A stretch of 22,044 nt of DNA from Zygnema cylindricum. Its lineage: Eukaryota; Streptophyta; Zygnematophyceae; Zygnematales; Zygnemataceae. The stretch spans positions 1-22,044 of the forward strand of contig JBBHKE010003571.1 of the NCBI GenBank assembly GCA_037447655.1, written 5' to 3'. Below, piece by piece: positions 8,181-17,507 of this stretch (positions within the stretch are counted from its first letter, which is position 1; each line of letters starts with the position of its first letter). The translations under genes and the position numbers were made by a program. Under the pieces are notes generated by a model. It saw only the letters and a list, made by a program, of their open reading frames with translations. It was not told the DNA's origin and did no database searches.

Positions 8181-9318
8181 ATGTATAAAATTTTGCACAA
8201 TTCCTTTAGCGACTTAACCGCTGAGAAAATTTTGTCCGCTTGTCTTGAGGAAAACTGAGTGTCAATATATTGTCATCGACAGATGAGACGAAAGGCAGTC
8301 TCGGTATTGTAAATTGCAGGCAGGAATTTTGTTCCCGGAAAGACATTGTTTTGCTTTTTTCTTCACTTTTTTGTCTTTTCGTGTTTAATGATACGCGATC
8401 AACGTAATCTCTTTGTGTCGCTTGTAAACGAGAGCTGTATCTATAAAAGAGAAACTAGCTTGATTAAAGAAACAAATGAAGGGAGAAACATTTTACAAAG
8501 AAAGAAGCTTTAAGAAGAAAAGAAAGGAAATAAGAAAATATGATTTAGATTGGTGGTCAAGATGGTTGTCTCTGTTAATGTTATACATTTTGAGGACAAG
8601 GACTAATAATGATTTGTAAAGTAATCCCATGTTTCCTTTGATGTCAGGAAGATTTTTTTTCCTGTTTTTCTTTTTCCTTGTTGTGCAATTTGTTAAATTG
8701 TTTCTATTTTAGTACATGAATTGTGTAAAGTCATGTTATATGATGTATTTATTTTTAATAAGTTTTGTTTTATAGTGTCGGGCAACATAACTTTTTTTCA
8801 GTTGATATTATGAAACTCGATATTAATTTTCCGTAGACAGATTTCATGTCACATGTTCACCTTCATTCTGTTTTTTTTTTTCGATATCTGACTACTCAAA
8901 TCTTTGAATATTTCTTTTCCCTTTCAATTTTTCCTTTCAGTTCTGGCATTTCCTTCTATTGTTTCCCATGTACTGAGATGGTGTACTATTCTGTTTTCCA
9001 AATTTTCATACTAATGAAATTGACAAATTTCACAGCTAAGTTTTCGTCACTGGAACACTTAAACACCTTGAAAAATCTTTTAAAAAATAAAGAAAACTAC
9101 AGAAACCATTAAATAAAACCCTTGAAGGAACTAAAACATATTATGTGTAAAAATATGTTGTCGTGAGTGTAATGGCAGAATGATTGCATATTGTTTTTAC
9201 TTTTGACTGTTCTGATTTTGCCTGTTTATAGAAATAAGCATAAATATTTTATCACGCATCGCAGACCTATTTTTTTTTGAAAAGAAGCTTAATGGCAATA
9301 GAAAACAAAAATAAAAAC
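8181..9318. other. AT-rich stretch, nothing recognised
   Basis: No protein family, RNA gene or clear repeat was seen on either strand. The frame at 8846-9112 is Phe/Leu/Ser-rich low-complexity sequence. Confidence 0.5.
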
Positions 9319-9690
9319 AGTTCATAAGTAGGTGAAAGTAGGCACATACAATATGCCTATTGTATGTAAAACATACAGTATGACCTTAAGACCCATATTG
9401 TATTGGTTGCAAAATGATATTTTTTTTTTTAAGTAACAGGGTTGAGTACTTGAGTTGCACATCGACCGATAGAGAATTAAACGTCATGTCTGAATTTTGA
9501 AAAACATTCAAACAAAAAAAAAAAAATCTGTAAGTTTTGAGGAATGTTTTATTTAAACCGTCAGATTCGGATGATCGGACGGTTGCTGATCAAAATAGCG
9601 ATCGAAGAAGATCACATGAAAAGCCCATAACACAACTTACCAAACTTGGCGCCTACCAAAGGCCTACCATAAAACGCCTACTTTTGAACT
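9319..9690. mobile_element. Possible small inverted-repeat element
   Basis: AGTTCATAAGTAGG (9319-9332) and the reverse complement of 9677-9690 (AGTTCAAAAGTAGG) match at 13 of 14 positions. Internal hairpins lie at 9344-9367 (10-bp stem, loop TGCC) and 9556-9584 (AACCGTC/GACGGTT). No convincing target-site duplication was found, so this could be chance plus local palindromes. Confidence 0.35.
9344..9367. repeat. Perfect 10-bp hairpin
   Basis: ACATACAATA at 9344-9353 pairs exactly with TATTGTATGT at 9358-9367 across the loop TGCC. Confidence 0.65.
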
Positions 9691-10062
9691 ATGAAAAAAA
9701 CCAATAAAAAAACACTGAGTGAGCTTTTGTCCTAGTGGCAGAATCACTTCTAAAAAGTCTCTCATAGCTTCTTGTCCAATTCAAGAGGAGGGTTGGAGGG
9801 AGCCCCCTCACTTTTATCCTTTCTTTTTTTATCGTCAGCGTTTATGTAGCTTTATCGCCGAGATTTTGATAGGTAGATTTTGTTTTGGGTACTCTATTTT
9901 GTCGTTTATATGCTTGATGCTACTTTCAATGTCCTTCGTTGGCTTGCCCTTCATAGAACGAATCTTGGTATCAATATTTGAGACACTCAAAAGTCGATCC
10001 AACAACTTCCTTCCTTTTTTTTTACTCTAAGGTTAGGCTGTGTGAATGCAATAAAAAACTGT

Positions 10063-10170
10063 GGCCGACTTTATTAAAAAGCGCGATGGTAAACCATCTG
10101 AGTCTATAAGAACAAAAGGAAGTAGCATTGCTATAACTGAAAAACCACATAACAAGGGAATAAACAGAAG
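10063..10170 (+). repeat. A-rich dispersed repeat, copy 1
   Basis: It shares with 10266-10365 the block GACTTTATTAAAAAGCGC.ATGGTAAACCATCTGAGT and then GAACAAAA.GAAGTAGCATTGC, about 90 % identical by eye. The two copies lie 203 bp apart in direct orientation. Shorter look-alikes occur at 19047-19110 and 20569-20640. No function can be assigned; possibly the end of a retroelement. Confidence 0.7.
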
Positions 10171-10265
10171 GGAAATTCAAGGCAAAAAGGTCTTACAAGT
10201 GATATCTTTAATGTTCGTTGAAGACTACACCGTCCATCTTAATAAAATAATTATAAAAAAAAAAA

Positions 10266-10365
10266 GGTTGACTTTATTAAAAAGCGCAATGGTAAACCAT
10301 CTGAGTTTATGGGAACAAAAAGAAGTAGCATTGCAAAAACTGAAAATCTACATGTGGGGGAAAGA
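10266..10365 (+). repeat. A-rich dispersed repeat, copy 2
   Basis: Direct repeat of 10063-10170 (see that entry), preceded by a run of 13 A at 10253-10265 and followed by a long A/C-rich stretch. The A run directly before the repeat resembles a poly(A) junction left by an upstream insertion; that is inference. Confidence 0.7.
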
Positions 10366-10369
10366 CACA

Positions 10370-10930
10370 AAACGGATAAGCAAGGCAAAACGCAACGAAA
10401 ACACGAAAAGATACAGGTAAACCGAAAACACCCAAAGAAGCAAAAAACAACAAACGAAACATCAAAGGAAAGATCTAAAACCTATCAACAAAAGACCAAC
10501 ATAATTAAAAATCTACGAAAAGGCAACCACATAAGTCCTCGAATCCTGGAGGAGCACGAGGAGGGAGTTCCGGGACATGTCGACAATCCATAGCTGCAAT
10601 AGACGATCCAAGGAGGATAGAGGCATGCACTCGTTGTAGGGCCACAAATTAATATTGACGATAAAATGAAGTAAGTACTGTACCAAACAGAAGGGCTCCC
10701 ACGTCCCCGCCGCTCGAACGAGCTGCACTCACAAGCACGGAGGAACTCATCCAAAGCCACACCCAAACAACCAAATATCTTGACCGCCATCAATGAAGCC
10801 ATCCATAGCATCGCGATGGGCATAATCACGCTCCTTCCTCCTAGCCACGTACCCACATGTCGAGCCGATTGCCTGGCGACTATGTCCGAGACTGATGTCA
10901 CAAATCAAGACCAAAAAATGGAACAAAAAT
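10370..10930. other. A-rich then GC-richer stretch without a recognised gene
   Basis: 10370-10530 is A/C-rich. 10540-10910 is clearly richer in GC than its surroundings and has open frames on both strands (10485-10901 minus, 138 codons; 10780 onward plus). Neither resembles a family I know. It could be a degenerate gene or transposon fragment. Confidence 0.4.
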
Positions 10931-11478
10931 GGGAGATTGGGAGGGAGGGAAATTGGGAAGCAGATTGGGAGGGAGAGAGCGCAGATTGGGAGGGAGGGAG
11001 GGTGATAGAGTGGGAGGGAGGGAAGATTGGGAGGGACGGTGGGAGGGAGGGAAGATTGGGAGGGAGGGAGGGAAGAGGGGGAGGGAGGGAGGGCAGCTTT
11101 GGAGGGAGGGAGGGCAGATTGGGAGGGAAGGAGGACAAAATGGGAAGGAGGGAGGGAGAAAGGGATGGAGGGAGGGAAGGAGGGGGGGAAATTGGGAGGG
11201 AGGGAGGGCAGATTGGGAGGGAGGGACGGAGGAAGTGAGAGAGGTAGAGAGGGAGAGAGGGGGATTGGGAGAGAGGGAGGGAGAGAGGGCAGATTGGGAG
11301 AAAGGGAGGGAGGGAGGGAGGGTGAGATATGAGGTAGGGTGGGATAGAGGGAGGGAGAGAGATAGGGATGGAGGGGGAAAGAGAGGGAGGGAGGGAGGGA
11401 GGGAGATTGGGAGGGAGGGAGGGTAGTTAGGGAGGGAGGCGGGGAGAGAGGAAGGGAGGGAGGGAAGGAGGGAGGGAG
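10931..11478 (+). repeat. G-rich GGGA minisatellite with irregular units
   Basis: About 550 bp almost free of C and T on the plus strand, built from GGGAGGGAGGGA runs broken by AGATTGGGAGGGAGGG cassettes. Many places have four or more G3 runs with 1-base spacers, which satisfies the usual G-quadruplex pattern. The Gly/Arg/Glu-rich open frames through it on the plus strand and the Pro/Ser frame on the minus strand are products of the repeat. Confidence 0.85.
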
Positions 11479-11480
11479 CG

Positions 11481-11644
11481 GTACGGGATGTAGTACAAAA
11501 TCACTTCATTTATTAACGCTAATTGAAAAAAAACCCTAATTAGAATAATGGAAAAAAATAGAATTATGGATTGTATTTGAGAGTTTTTTTTTTGAAAAAA
11601 GGGCACCTAATTAGCGTTATTTACTCTATTAGCGATTGGCGGTG
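11481..11644 (+). mobile_element. Truncated MITE end related to the 1282-1831 unit
   Basis: From about 11505 to 11644 this is the reverse complement of the first 160 bp of unit 1: TTAACGCTAATTGAAAAAAA, ATTATGGATTGTATTT, AAAAAGGGCACC, TAGCGATTGGCGGTG, then TA at 11645-11646. The other half is missing where the GGGA satellite begins, so the element is broken there. Confidence 0.7.
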
Positions 11645-11659
11645 TAGTTGTTTTGTAGG

Positions 11660-12330
11660 CCAGTCTGTAGTTAATTTTGATCCTTCACCAATCGCCTATT
11701 TTTCTCGGCACGTCACATCTCGGTTTCTCTTCTCTTTGACTGGTGGTCGTTAGGGTGACTCCAGGAGGACCTTTAGTCCCCCTTGTTATTTTGGCTTGCA
11801 AGTTTCAGCTTCCGGTTTCCCTCCTGCCTCGCCTTCAGAGAGTGACGTCACACATGTTATCAGCGCAGCAGAGCCGATCCCGCCGTCAATTTTTCCAGAG
11901 ACCCATTGCCAAATCCTTGTCTTTATATTCTGGCAGCCGAGCCTGTTGCCTCGTCTTCTCCTACTCTCCCACTTTCTCTCCTCCCCCTCACGGTTTCCAG
12001 AGGCCCCCTCTCATGGGGCATTACAATGTTAGGGAGTCCACGAGGCTCGAGTTCTTTTCTAATTGAGTTTCTTGACTCTGTTTTTCAAAACCGATTTCTT
12101 CCAAGTAAAAGACCTTTCCGAGCTTCCTCGCCCTTTGAAATTTTGACCACCACCGACTCTCTCCTTCTCAGACATGTCCCTTCAAACCCGTATTTTTCTA
12201 TTCTCGTTATTCGCCAAAACAATGTCACCAAATGTACAACGCGCACCATCGAGTAATACAATGTCAATGTGACGCGAAGGAATAATGTGGGAAACCTCGC
12301 GACGAACAAAATATCTCCCCTCGGAACCGA
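11660..12330. other. GC-richer stretch without a recognised gene
   Basis: CT-rich sequence on the plus strand with several overlapping open frames, none with a recognisable domain. The right end (12185-12335, minus strand) reads as SHIIPSRHIDIVLLDGARC and GDIVLANNENRK without stops and looks protein-like, but I cannot assign a family. It may be a transposon gene remnant. Confidence 0.35.
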
Positions 12331-12780
12331 CAACGATAGTCCTTAATAGCGTTGTTAACACTAATTTTGTCGCGGCTATTATTGGCGCTAAAACATAAAT
12401 TAATTTTGTTAAAATAGAATTAACGACAATATGGAAAGTTTTCAACGATAGTCCTTAATAGCGTTGTTAACACTAATTTTGTCGCGGCTATTATTGGCGC
12501 TAAAACATAAATTAATTTTGTTAAAATAGAATTAACGACAATATGGAAAGTTTTCAACGATAGTCCTTAATAGCGTTGTTAACACTAATTTTGTCGCGGC
12601 TATTATTGGCGCTAAAACATAAATTAATTTTGTTAAAATAGAATTAACGACAATATGGAAAGTTTTCAACGATAGTCCTTAATAGCGTTGTTAACACTAA
12701 TTTTGTCGCGGCTATTATTGGCGCTAAAACATAAATTAATTTTGTTAAAATAGAATTAACGACAATATGGAAAGTTTTCA
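12331..12780. repeat. Four identical 112-bp tandem repeats
   Basis: Units start at 12331, 12443, 12555 and 12667 with CAACGATAGTCCTTAATAGC and end ATATGGAAAGTTTT. I compared all four base by base and found no difference. The array ends cleanly with two bases of a fifth unit. The unit holds TAGCG, GTTAACAC and GGCGCTAA words, recalling the MITE interiors. Identity points to very recent expansion, gene conversion or an assembly effect. Confidence 0.95.
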
Positions 12781-12966
12781 TTTAATGCCAGCCACTTTTA
12801 ATTATGTTTCTAGAAATTAGTTTAATGTTCGACAAGTCTACATTTGTTCAAAACATCTACGTGACATCTCATTCCCACATAGTTTAGTGCCTTTCGCATG
12901 TATATTAACGTTAAACAGATGTTAGCCTACAGAACTAGAGCGAACGTTAATGTGATAACCTAAAAT
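12781..12966. other. AT-rich spacer
   Basis: Short unique sequence between the 112-bp array and the old hAT-type element. Nothing recognised. Confidence 0.5.
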
Positions 12967-13148
12967 TAGTTTTGTATTTCGGGGAAATTCTTATCGCGAC
13001 AAATTCGGTATTCGATATATCGAATATCGAACAGTTAGAGGGCTCGATGTGTTGCTCGGGGACCAACAAAAGTTATCCTTATATTTTTGGTGGGAGGTGG
13101 GGGTCCGTACAGATGTAGTGTTGAAATGTTTCGGGTTTTTTCCTTAGG

Positions 13149-13156
13149 GTTTTTAG
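13149..13156. repeat. Left 8-bp target-site duplication of the hAT MITE
   Basis: GTTTTTAG directly before the terminal TAGTGTTGGG, identical to 14009-14016. Confidence 0.9.
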
Positions 13157-14008
13157 TAGTGTTGGGTATCGGGTAAATTCATATCGCGATAATCTCGATA
13201 TTCGATATATCGAATATCGATCGAGGAGAGTCCTCGATATATCGTACCGCGACCAACATAAATCATCACGATATATATCGCGATATATAGTATTTTTTAA
13301 ATTTAATATTTTTATTTTTTTATATAATATGTTATTTTTGCGAAAAAGTCAAATTGTCTAATACGCCACGTACGCCGTGACTTTCGTTCAGTGACTTAAA
13401 GGTAGACGCCGCAAAATGTAACCGACAAAAAAGTACTAATTCTGTACTTCTAATGATTGCTTTTTTGGGGTATGGTTACACGAGGAGGTCTCTGTAATAG
13501 TACGGACAGCAAAATTTATGTATTACAGAGGCATCGGGTACATCGCGTATCGTTTCTAAATAAGTTTTACATACGTGTCCTGATATGAATGGTTCCACGT
13601 AAGCTGACTATCAAATCTCAAGAATCATCAAACATCTAGAAACCGACCTTTTTCGTATGGGAAATCGTACTTGCGTTTGACGTACGTGTACTTCACAAGT
13701 GTACCTCGTCAATGTACCTCAGAGATCTCTTCACTCCGCTGACTTTCAGGAAAAAACCGTATTTCTTTCCGGCAAAGATTTTACGGTCACTTTGTCCGAA
13801 GTCATGAGGCTTTGAAAACCTGTGGGATTATTATTATTTTTTTTTTTTTTTAGCTTCGATATATTGACGATACGATATATCGGCGATATATCGGCGATAT
13901 ATTGCGATAATTTGAAATTCGATATATCGAAGCGATATATCGAATATCGGGTACCTGAAATTCGATATATATCGAATATCGGCAATGGGTCCTCGATACC
14001 CAACACTA
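13157..14008. mobile_element. Intact hAT-type MITE, 852 bp, 8-bp target duplication
   Basis: The terminal inverted repeats TAGTGTTGGGTATCG (13157-13171) and its reverse complement CGATACCCAACACTA (13994-14008) are perfect over 15 bp. Perfect GTTTTTAG duplications flank it at 13149-13156 and 14009-14016. An 8-bp duplication and TAGTGTTGGG-like ends are hallmarks of the hAT superfamily. Both subterminal regions are crowded with ATATCG palindromes (13181-13290 and 13855-13985), which in hAT elements are typical transposase-binding sites. There is no transposase frame, so it is non-autonomous and needs a helper elsewhere. A hairpin CTCTGTAATA/TATTACAGAG lies at 13490-13530. Confidence 0.93.
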
Positions 14009-14016
14009 GTTTTTAG
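14009..14016. repeat. Right 8-bp target-site duplication of the hAT MITE
   Basis: GTTTTTAG directly after the terminal CCCAACACTA, identical to 13149-13156. Confidence 0.9.
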
Positions 14017-14608
14017 AGTACTGTACGGCAGACAACCCTCTGCCCCCCTAGGCGGCCCTCGGCTAGGGAGGGGGGGCGGGGAATTTTGGAACCGACGTCA
14101 CGTCTCTTCTATATATCGCGGTATAAATGTATTGGCATATCGATCCAGTATATCGTCAAATCGATATGGTATATTGGCAAAAAATAACAATATTGAGCTT
14201 CTGGATATATCGAGACTATATCCACTATCGGGTATCCAAAAATTGGTACATATCGAAATCGGCAAGAGGCCCGCAATACAGAACAATAAAACTCCCAAAA
14301 TACAGCTAAATTTCAATTTAATTTGCTATTTTTTTCTATAAAATCAGTGTTAACTGTTTTTTTTTTACACCTCTACACAAAATAGCTTTAATAACACTAA
14401 GGATATGTCCCCATGTGCCAAAGTAAGGCTTTTTTCTGTCGTTGTCCTGTAAAACTTAGCGTCGTACCGCGTAAGAAACATCAGTACAAAGAAATTGAAA
14501 AAAGTAGAAGTACGTTTTGCGCCATCGTCAAACTCAATGTACTACATGTTGTCATCTTGTGTTTTCGACCCACGGCCACGTCAATAAACGTCATCTTCAA
14601 ACTTTTCT

Positions 14609-14635
14609 TTAAAACACATCAGCGATGTGTTTTAA
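14609..14635. repeat. 12-bp perfect hairpin with three-base loop
   Basis: TTAAAACACATC (14609-14620) is the exact reverse complement of GATGTGTTTTAA (14624-14635), with the loop AGC. It is a tight stem without the T run expected of a Pol III terminator. Confidence 0.7.
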
Positions 14636-14715
14636 TTAAAGTACCCCCGCTAGAAAAATAAGAAACACATACTCGCACGTGTCGATTTTTTTCAAAATTT
14701 TCAAACGATTTCAAC

Positions 14716-14817
14716 CGACGAGGAAAAGTAAACGATTCGCTATGTTTTGTCCGTTTGCGTTCAGTACGACGAGGAAAAGTAACCAATTTGTTTTGTTTTG
14801 TCCGTTTCCGTCCGTTA
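14716..14817. repeat. 51-bp tandem duplication
   Basis: Both units start CGACGAGGAAAAGTAA and share TGTTTTGTCCGTTT; the first is 14716-14766, the second 14767-14817. Confidence 0.8.
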
Positions 14818-15310
14818 TGGGATTTTTTTTTGTAGGGGCCTCAAGATTCCGATGCCATTTCACGTCAACCGGACAGGAGACGCAAAGGCAAAGCGTATCT
14901 TCTTCATGAAACGGCACAGGCTGGAATGCGGTACGTCTACAATGTCATGCTAAAACAAACGACGTCACAAGCAGTTACAAAAATTAACGTGCGTCATGAC
15001 AGATTGTAGTCGCTGACAGCCGTCACGGGCATTTTCGACGCATACAATTGTCACACCTTAAAGTAACAATTTCGTTGTTACACATAGGGACACCTGAAAA
15101 CCAGGTCCGGAGGATCTGCGCTAAAATACGAATTAAGTTCGCTACGTTACAAGTACATGGGGACATTCCCTAAATCATCACTTGCTCTGTTTTCTTTCCA
15201 ATGCTAAGAGTGAAGTTCCTTTGTGGTTAATAATGAGGTGGTTTACTGAAGCCCGTACTGTTTCGTACAGTGTCGTACATTTTTTTTTTTTTGTTTCAAA
15301 AAAAAAAGGT

Positions 15311-15820
15311 TACTGAATGACTGATTTGATTCTCCAAGTTTATGGGCGTAAACCTTAACCGTCGGATGCAGAGTCAGTTACGCCATCGGTCGAACCTTTC
15401 AGGTTGCAACAATCGACTTGAAGGAGGTCAATAAGAGCCTGAACGTATAGGATTGTGCCGCGCGAAAAAGTGGAAAAATATCCACGGAGAACGCGCAATC
15501 AGGTGGGTACACGTCACATAGGCCATGTGCCTTCTGCCAGGGTGGATGCGAGGCCACCGCAAGCAGCGAGAAAATATATGAGGGAGGATATTTTTTCTCG
15601 CTCCTTGTTGCCATCCACTAACCATTCTGACATTTTCGTACGCTTCTACAAATGTTAAGTTTCGTCCACACCTACAGATTTTAATCAATGCCTCTCGTAC
15701 GAGTCACTTTTTACCTCCGCTGGTACAAATATTGCGTTCACATTTTGCTGTCAAAGATTCTTTTTAGATTTATATAATTGTAAGAGTATCCTACGTGGTA
15801 CCATCTAGCACGCCACAAGG
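15311..15820 (+). repeat. Dispersed repeat, copy B
   Basis: Matches 1-511 in the same orientation (see copy A). Its left edge follows T- and A-runs at about 15278-15308. Its right edge, CACGCCACAA, is where similarity to copy A (GTGCCACGCA) fades and where the hAT fragment begins, so this is probably close to a true end of the repeat. Confidence 0.75.
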
Positions 15821-15842
15821 GGGATTTCGTTTTTTTTTTTTA

Positions 15843-15974
15843 CATGAACATCACTTTGATATATCATGATAAAGATTATCGGCTGATATATTGGCTAAAC
15901 ATCGTGATACTAAACTATACATATAATGATAAGTACATCAAATATCGGCGAAGTGTCTTCAATACACAACACTA
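15843..15974. mobile_element. Right-end fragment of a hAT-type MITE
   Basis: TATCGGCTGATATATTGGC and AAATATCGGCGAAGTGTCTTC lead to CAATACACAACACTA at 15960-15974. This aligns with AATATCGGCAATGGGTCCTCGATACCCAACACTA-type sequence at the right end of the intact element (13975-14008), with several changes. No matching left end lies nearby. Confidence 0.6.
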
Positions 15975-16086
15975 TAGTAATAACAATGGGCAGTGCAGAG
16001 ATGCAACAATAGTACAACTTCTAGTAAAACTCTATGGTGAAATTATGTAACTGAGCCTCCTATGCACATTAACATGTTTTTCACAT

Positions 16087-16325
16087 GTAAGATTATCAAA
16101 TTGCAGGAAGAAAAAACGAAACAGTTCATAACATCTTCACCCTACTATTTCATCAATTGTGTATGGTTCAAGAGGCGTGGTGGTCACTTTGCAGTTTTGC
16201 TTGTAAGCGTGACAGAGGACATTAAGAGTATATTATTGCTTGGCAAAATGCAATTAGCAATACAGGCGGAATATCCTAACAGCACAATTGGCAGTTTGGC
16301 TGTTTACCCTGTAGGTAAGGAATGA
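16087..16325 (+). CDS. Possible exon or gene remnant of unknown function
   Basis: An open frame ends at TGA 16323-16325. From a plausible acceptor (AAATTGCAG, ending near 16107) it reads EEKTKQFITSSPYYFINCVW, then FKRRGGHFAVLLVSVTEDIK and AEYPNSTIGSLAVYPVGKE. The composition is protein-like, unlike the low-complexity frames around it, and GTAGGTAAGG near its end could be a donor. I do not recognise a family and found no partner exon. It lies just downstream of the hAT fragment and might be a transposon remnant. Confidence 0.25.
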
Positions 16326-17507
16326 TTTCGACGTGGATTTTACTACTGTAGACTGTCTCTCCATAACTGACAGAGAAATTGTCCAATAATTGATAATTGG
16401 ACAAAATTAGAAATTCATGTTCATATTACCACACATTATTGCTGATCAAAAAATAAAATACGAGACAAAAATGCCAAAAAGGAAAAACACCAACCACCAT
16501 CTCAAATATAAGCATAAATAAACACATACTTCTTTTACGGCACATAATGTGGTAGAATTACAAAATCAACAGAAACGAACTAAACTCAACAAACTGCCAT
16601 CATCTTCTAAGGCACTTGGCTGTCACCTCTCGTAGCACCATATTCACATTGCAAGCCTACAGACGGAACTCAGTTGGAAAATCTTAGGAACAGTTCTAAT
16701 CCCTTCCACTTTGAAACAACATTGAGATACAACTAGATTCCAGATTCGTTGACGAGGATGAGTCCCTAAGGGACTCGCTTCTTTATCGACAAATGAGACG
16801 AGCAATTGGCCCCTCCACAATCTGTCATCATCATCTTTCAAAAAGTAAAATCTGCAAATGAACAACCAAAAGAACCGAGACTTTAAAAACCCGTACATTC
16901 TATGAAAAAAACAATCAAAAGTAACAGATTTTGTAAGTCACAAACTGCAGGAAGATACTGAACTCAACAAATAGCATCATCAAAGAGTATCAGAAGTAAA
17001 ATTTTTACATATACCAACCAGGCCCAATACAGTTCATCCACCTTGCCAGTACCTCTATTTATATGGTAGACGTAAAGCAGGGAAACAGCAAGCGTAACAG
17101 ATAGACCTAGACAGATTGACCTATACTACTGATACCTGTCTGAATATAGACAAATAGAGGAACTAAACGACAGTCATATACCTCATTTGCACACATCCTG
17201 CGATGTTACACATTTAATAAAAACTACATTAGGAACAGAGGCAGACAAAAAAAAGTAAAAAAGATAAGTAAAGAGACGATCTGTTCAACCACACATACCA
17301 GTGCTATAATACAAAAAAGCCATAGTAAAACTACTAGGGAACAGACGTAGAAAGAACAAAGAGAAGTACGGGAATTATTCGTCCAAACAAGCCTAGAATA
17401 TGAAAAAAAAACTAGTGTTGAACAGTTAAATAAAACCAAAAGTCAAAGACAAAATATATTGGCGAAGGTTATTCTGTTCCAAAACACACCTAGAAAAAAA
17501 TCCGCAC
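16326..17507. other. AT-rich stretch including the PSAG 3' flank
   Basis: Rich in A on the plus strand. A 9-bp hairpin TTGTCCAAT/ATTGGACAA lies at 16379-16404. The part next to 17507 must hold the PSAG 3' untranslated region and polyadenylation site, which I cannot place. A short phrase, AACTCAACAAA..GC.ATCATC, occurs near 16585 and again near 16962. No gene recognised. Confidence 0.5.

Larger units (their letters stand above)
12967..14288. mobile_element. Older decayed hAT-type MITE, split by a younger copy
   Basis: The left part (12967-13090) aligns with the left end of the intact element: TAGTTTTGTATTTCGGGG..AATTC against TAGTGTTGGGTATCGGGT, then TATCGCGA, TTCGATATATCGAATATCGA and CGCGACCAACA-like sequence. 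The right part (14104-14288) aligns with its right end: ATCGGGTA.C, CATATCGAAATCGGCAA, GGCCCGCAATACAGAACAATA. The intact element at 13157-14008 sits between them, so the net length of the old copy is about 460 bp. No clean target duplication remains; CCTAAAAT on the left and CCCAAAAT at 14294 are 7/8 alike but displaced by five bases. Confidence 0.6.
14289..15310. other. Intergenic stretch with a hairpin and a short tandem repeat, no recognised gene
   Basis: No protein family was seen in any frame. The region holds a strong hairpin (14609-14635) and a 51-bp duplication (14716-14817). A T12/A10 pair near 15278-15308 borders dispersed repeat B. Confidence 0.5.

Noticed and set aside
10780-11426. 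Long Gly/Arg/Glu-rich open frames on the plus strand and a Pro/Ser-rich frame on the minus strand
   Set aside because: They are produced by the GGGA satellite, open in several frames at once with no complexity.
12331-12780. CRISPR array
   Set aside because: The units are contiguous and identical over their full 112 bp with no variable spacers, in a eukaryotic nuclear setting.
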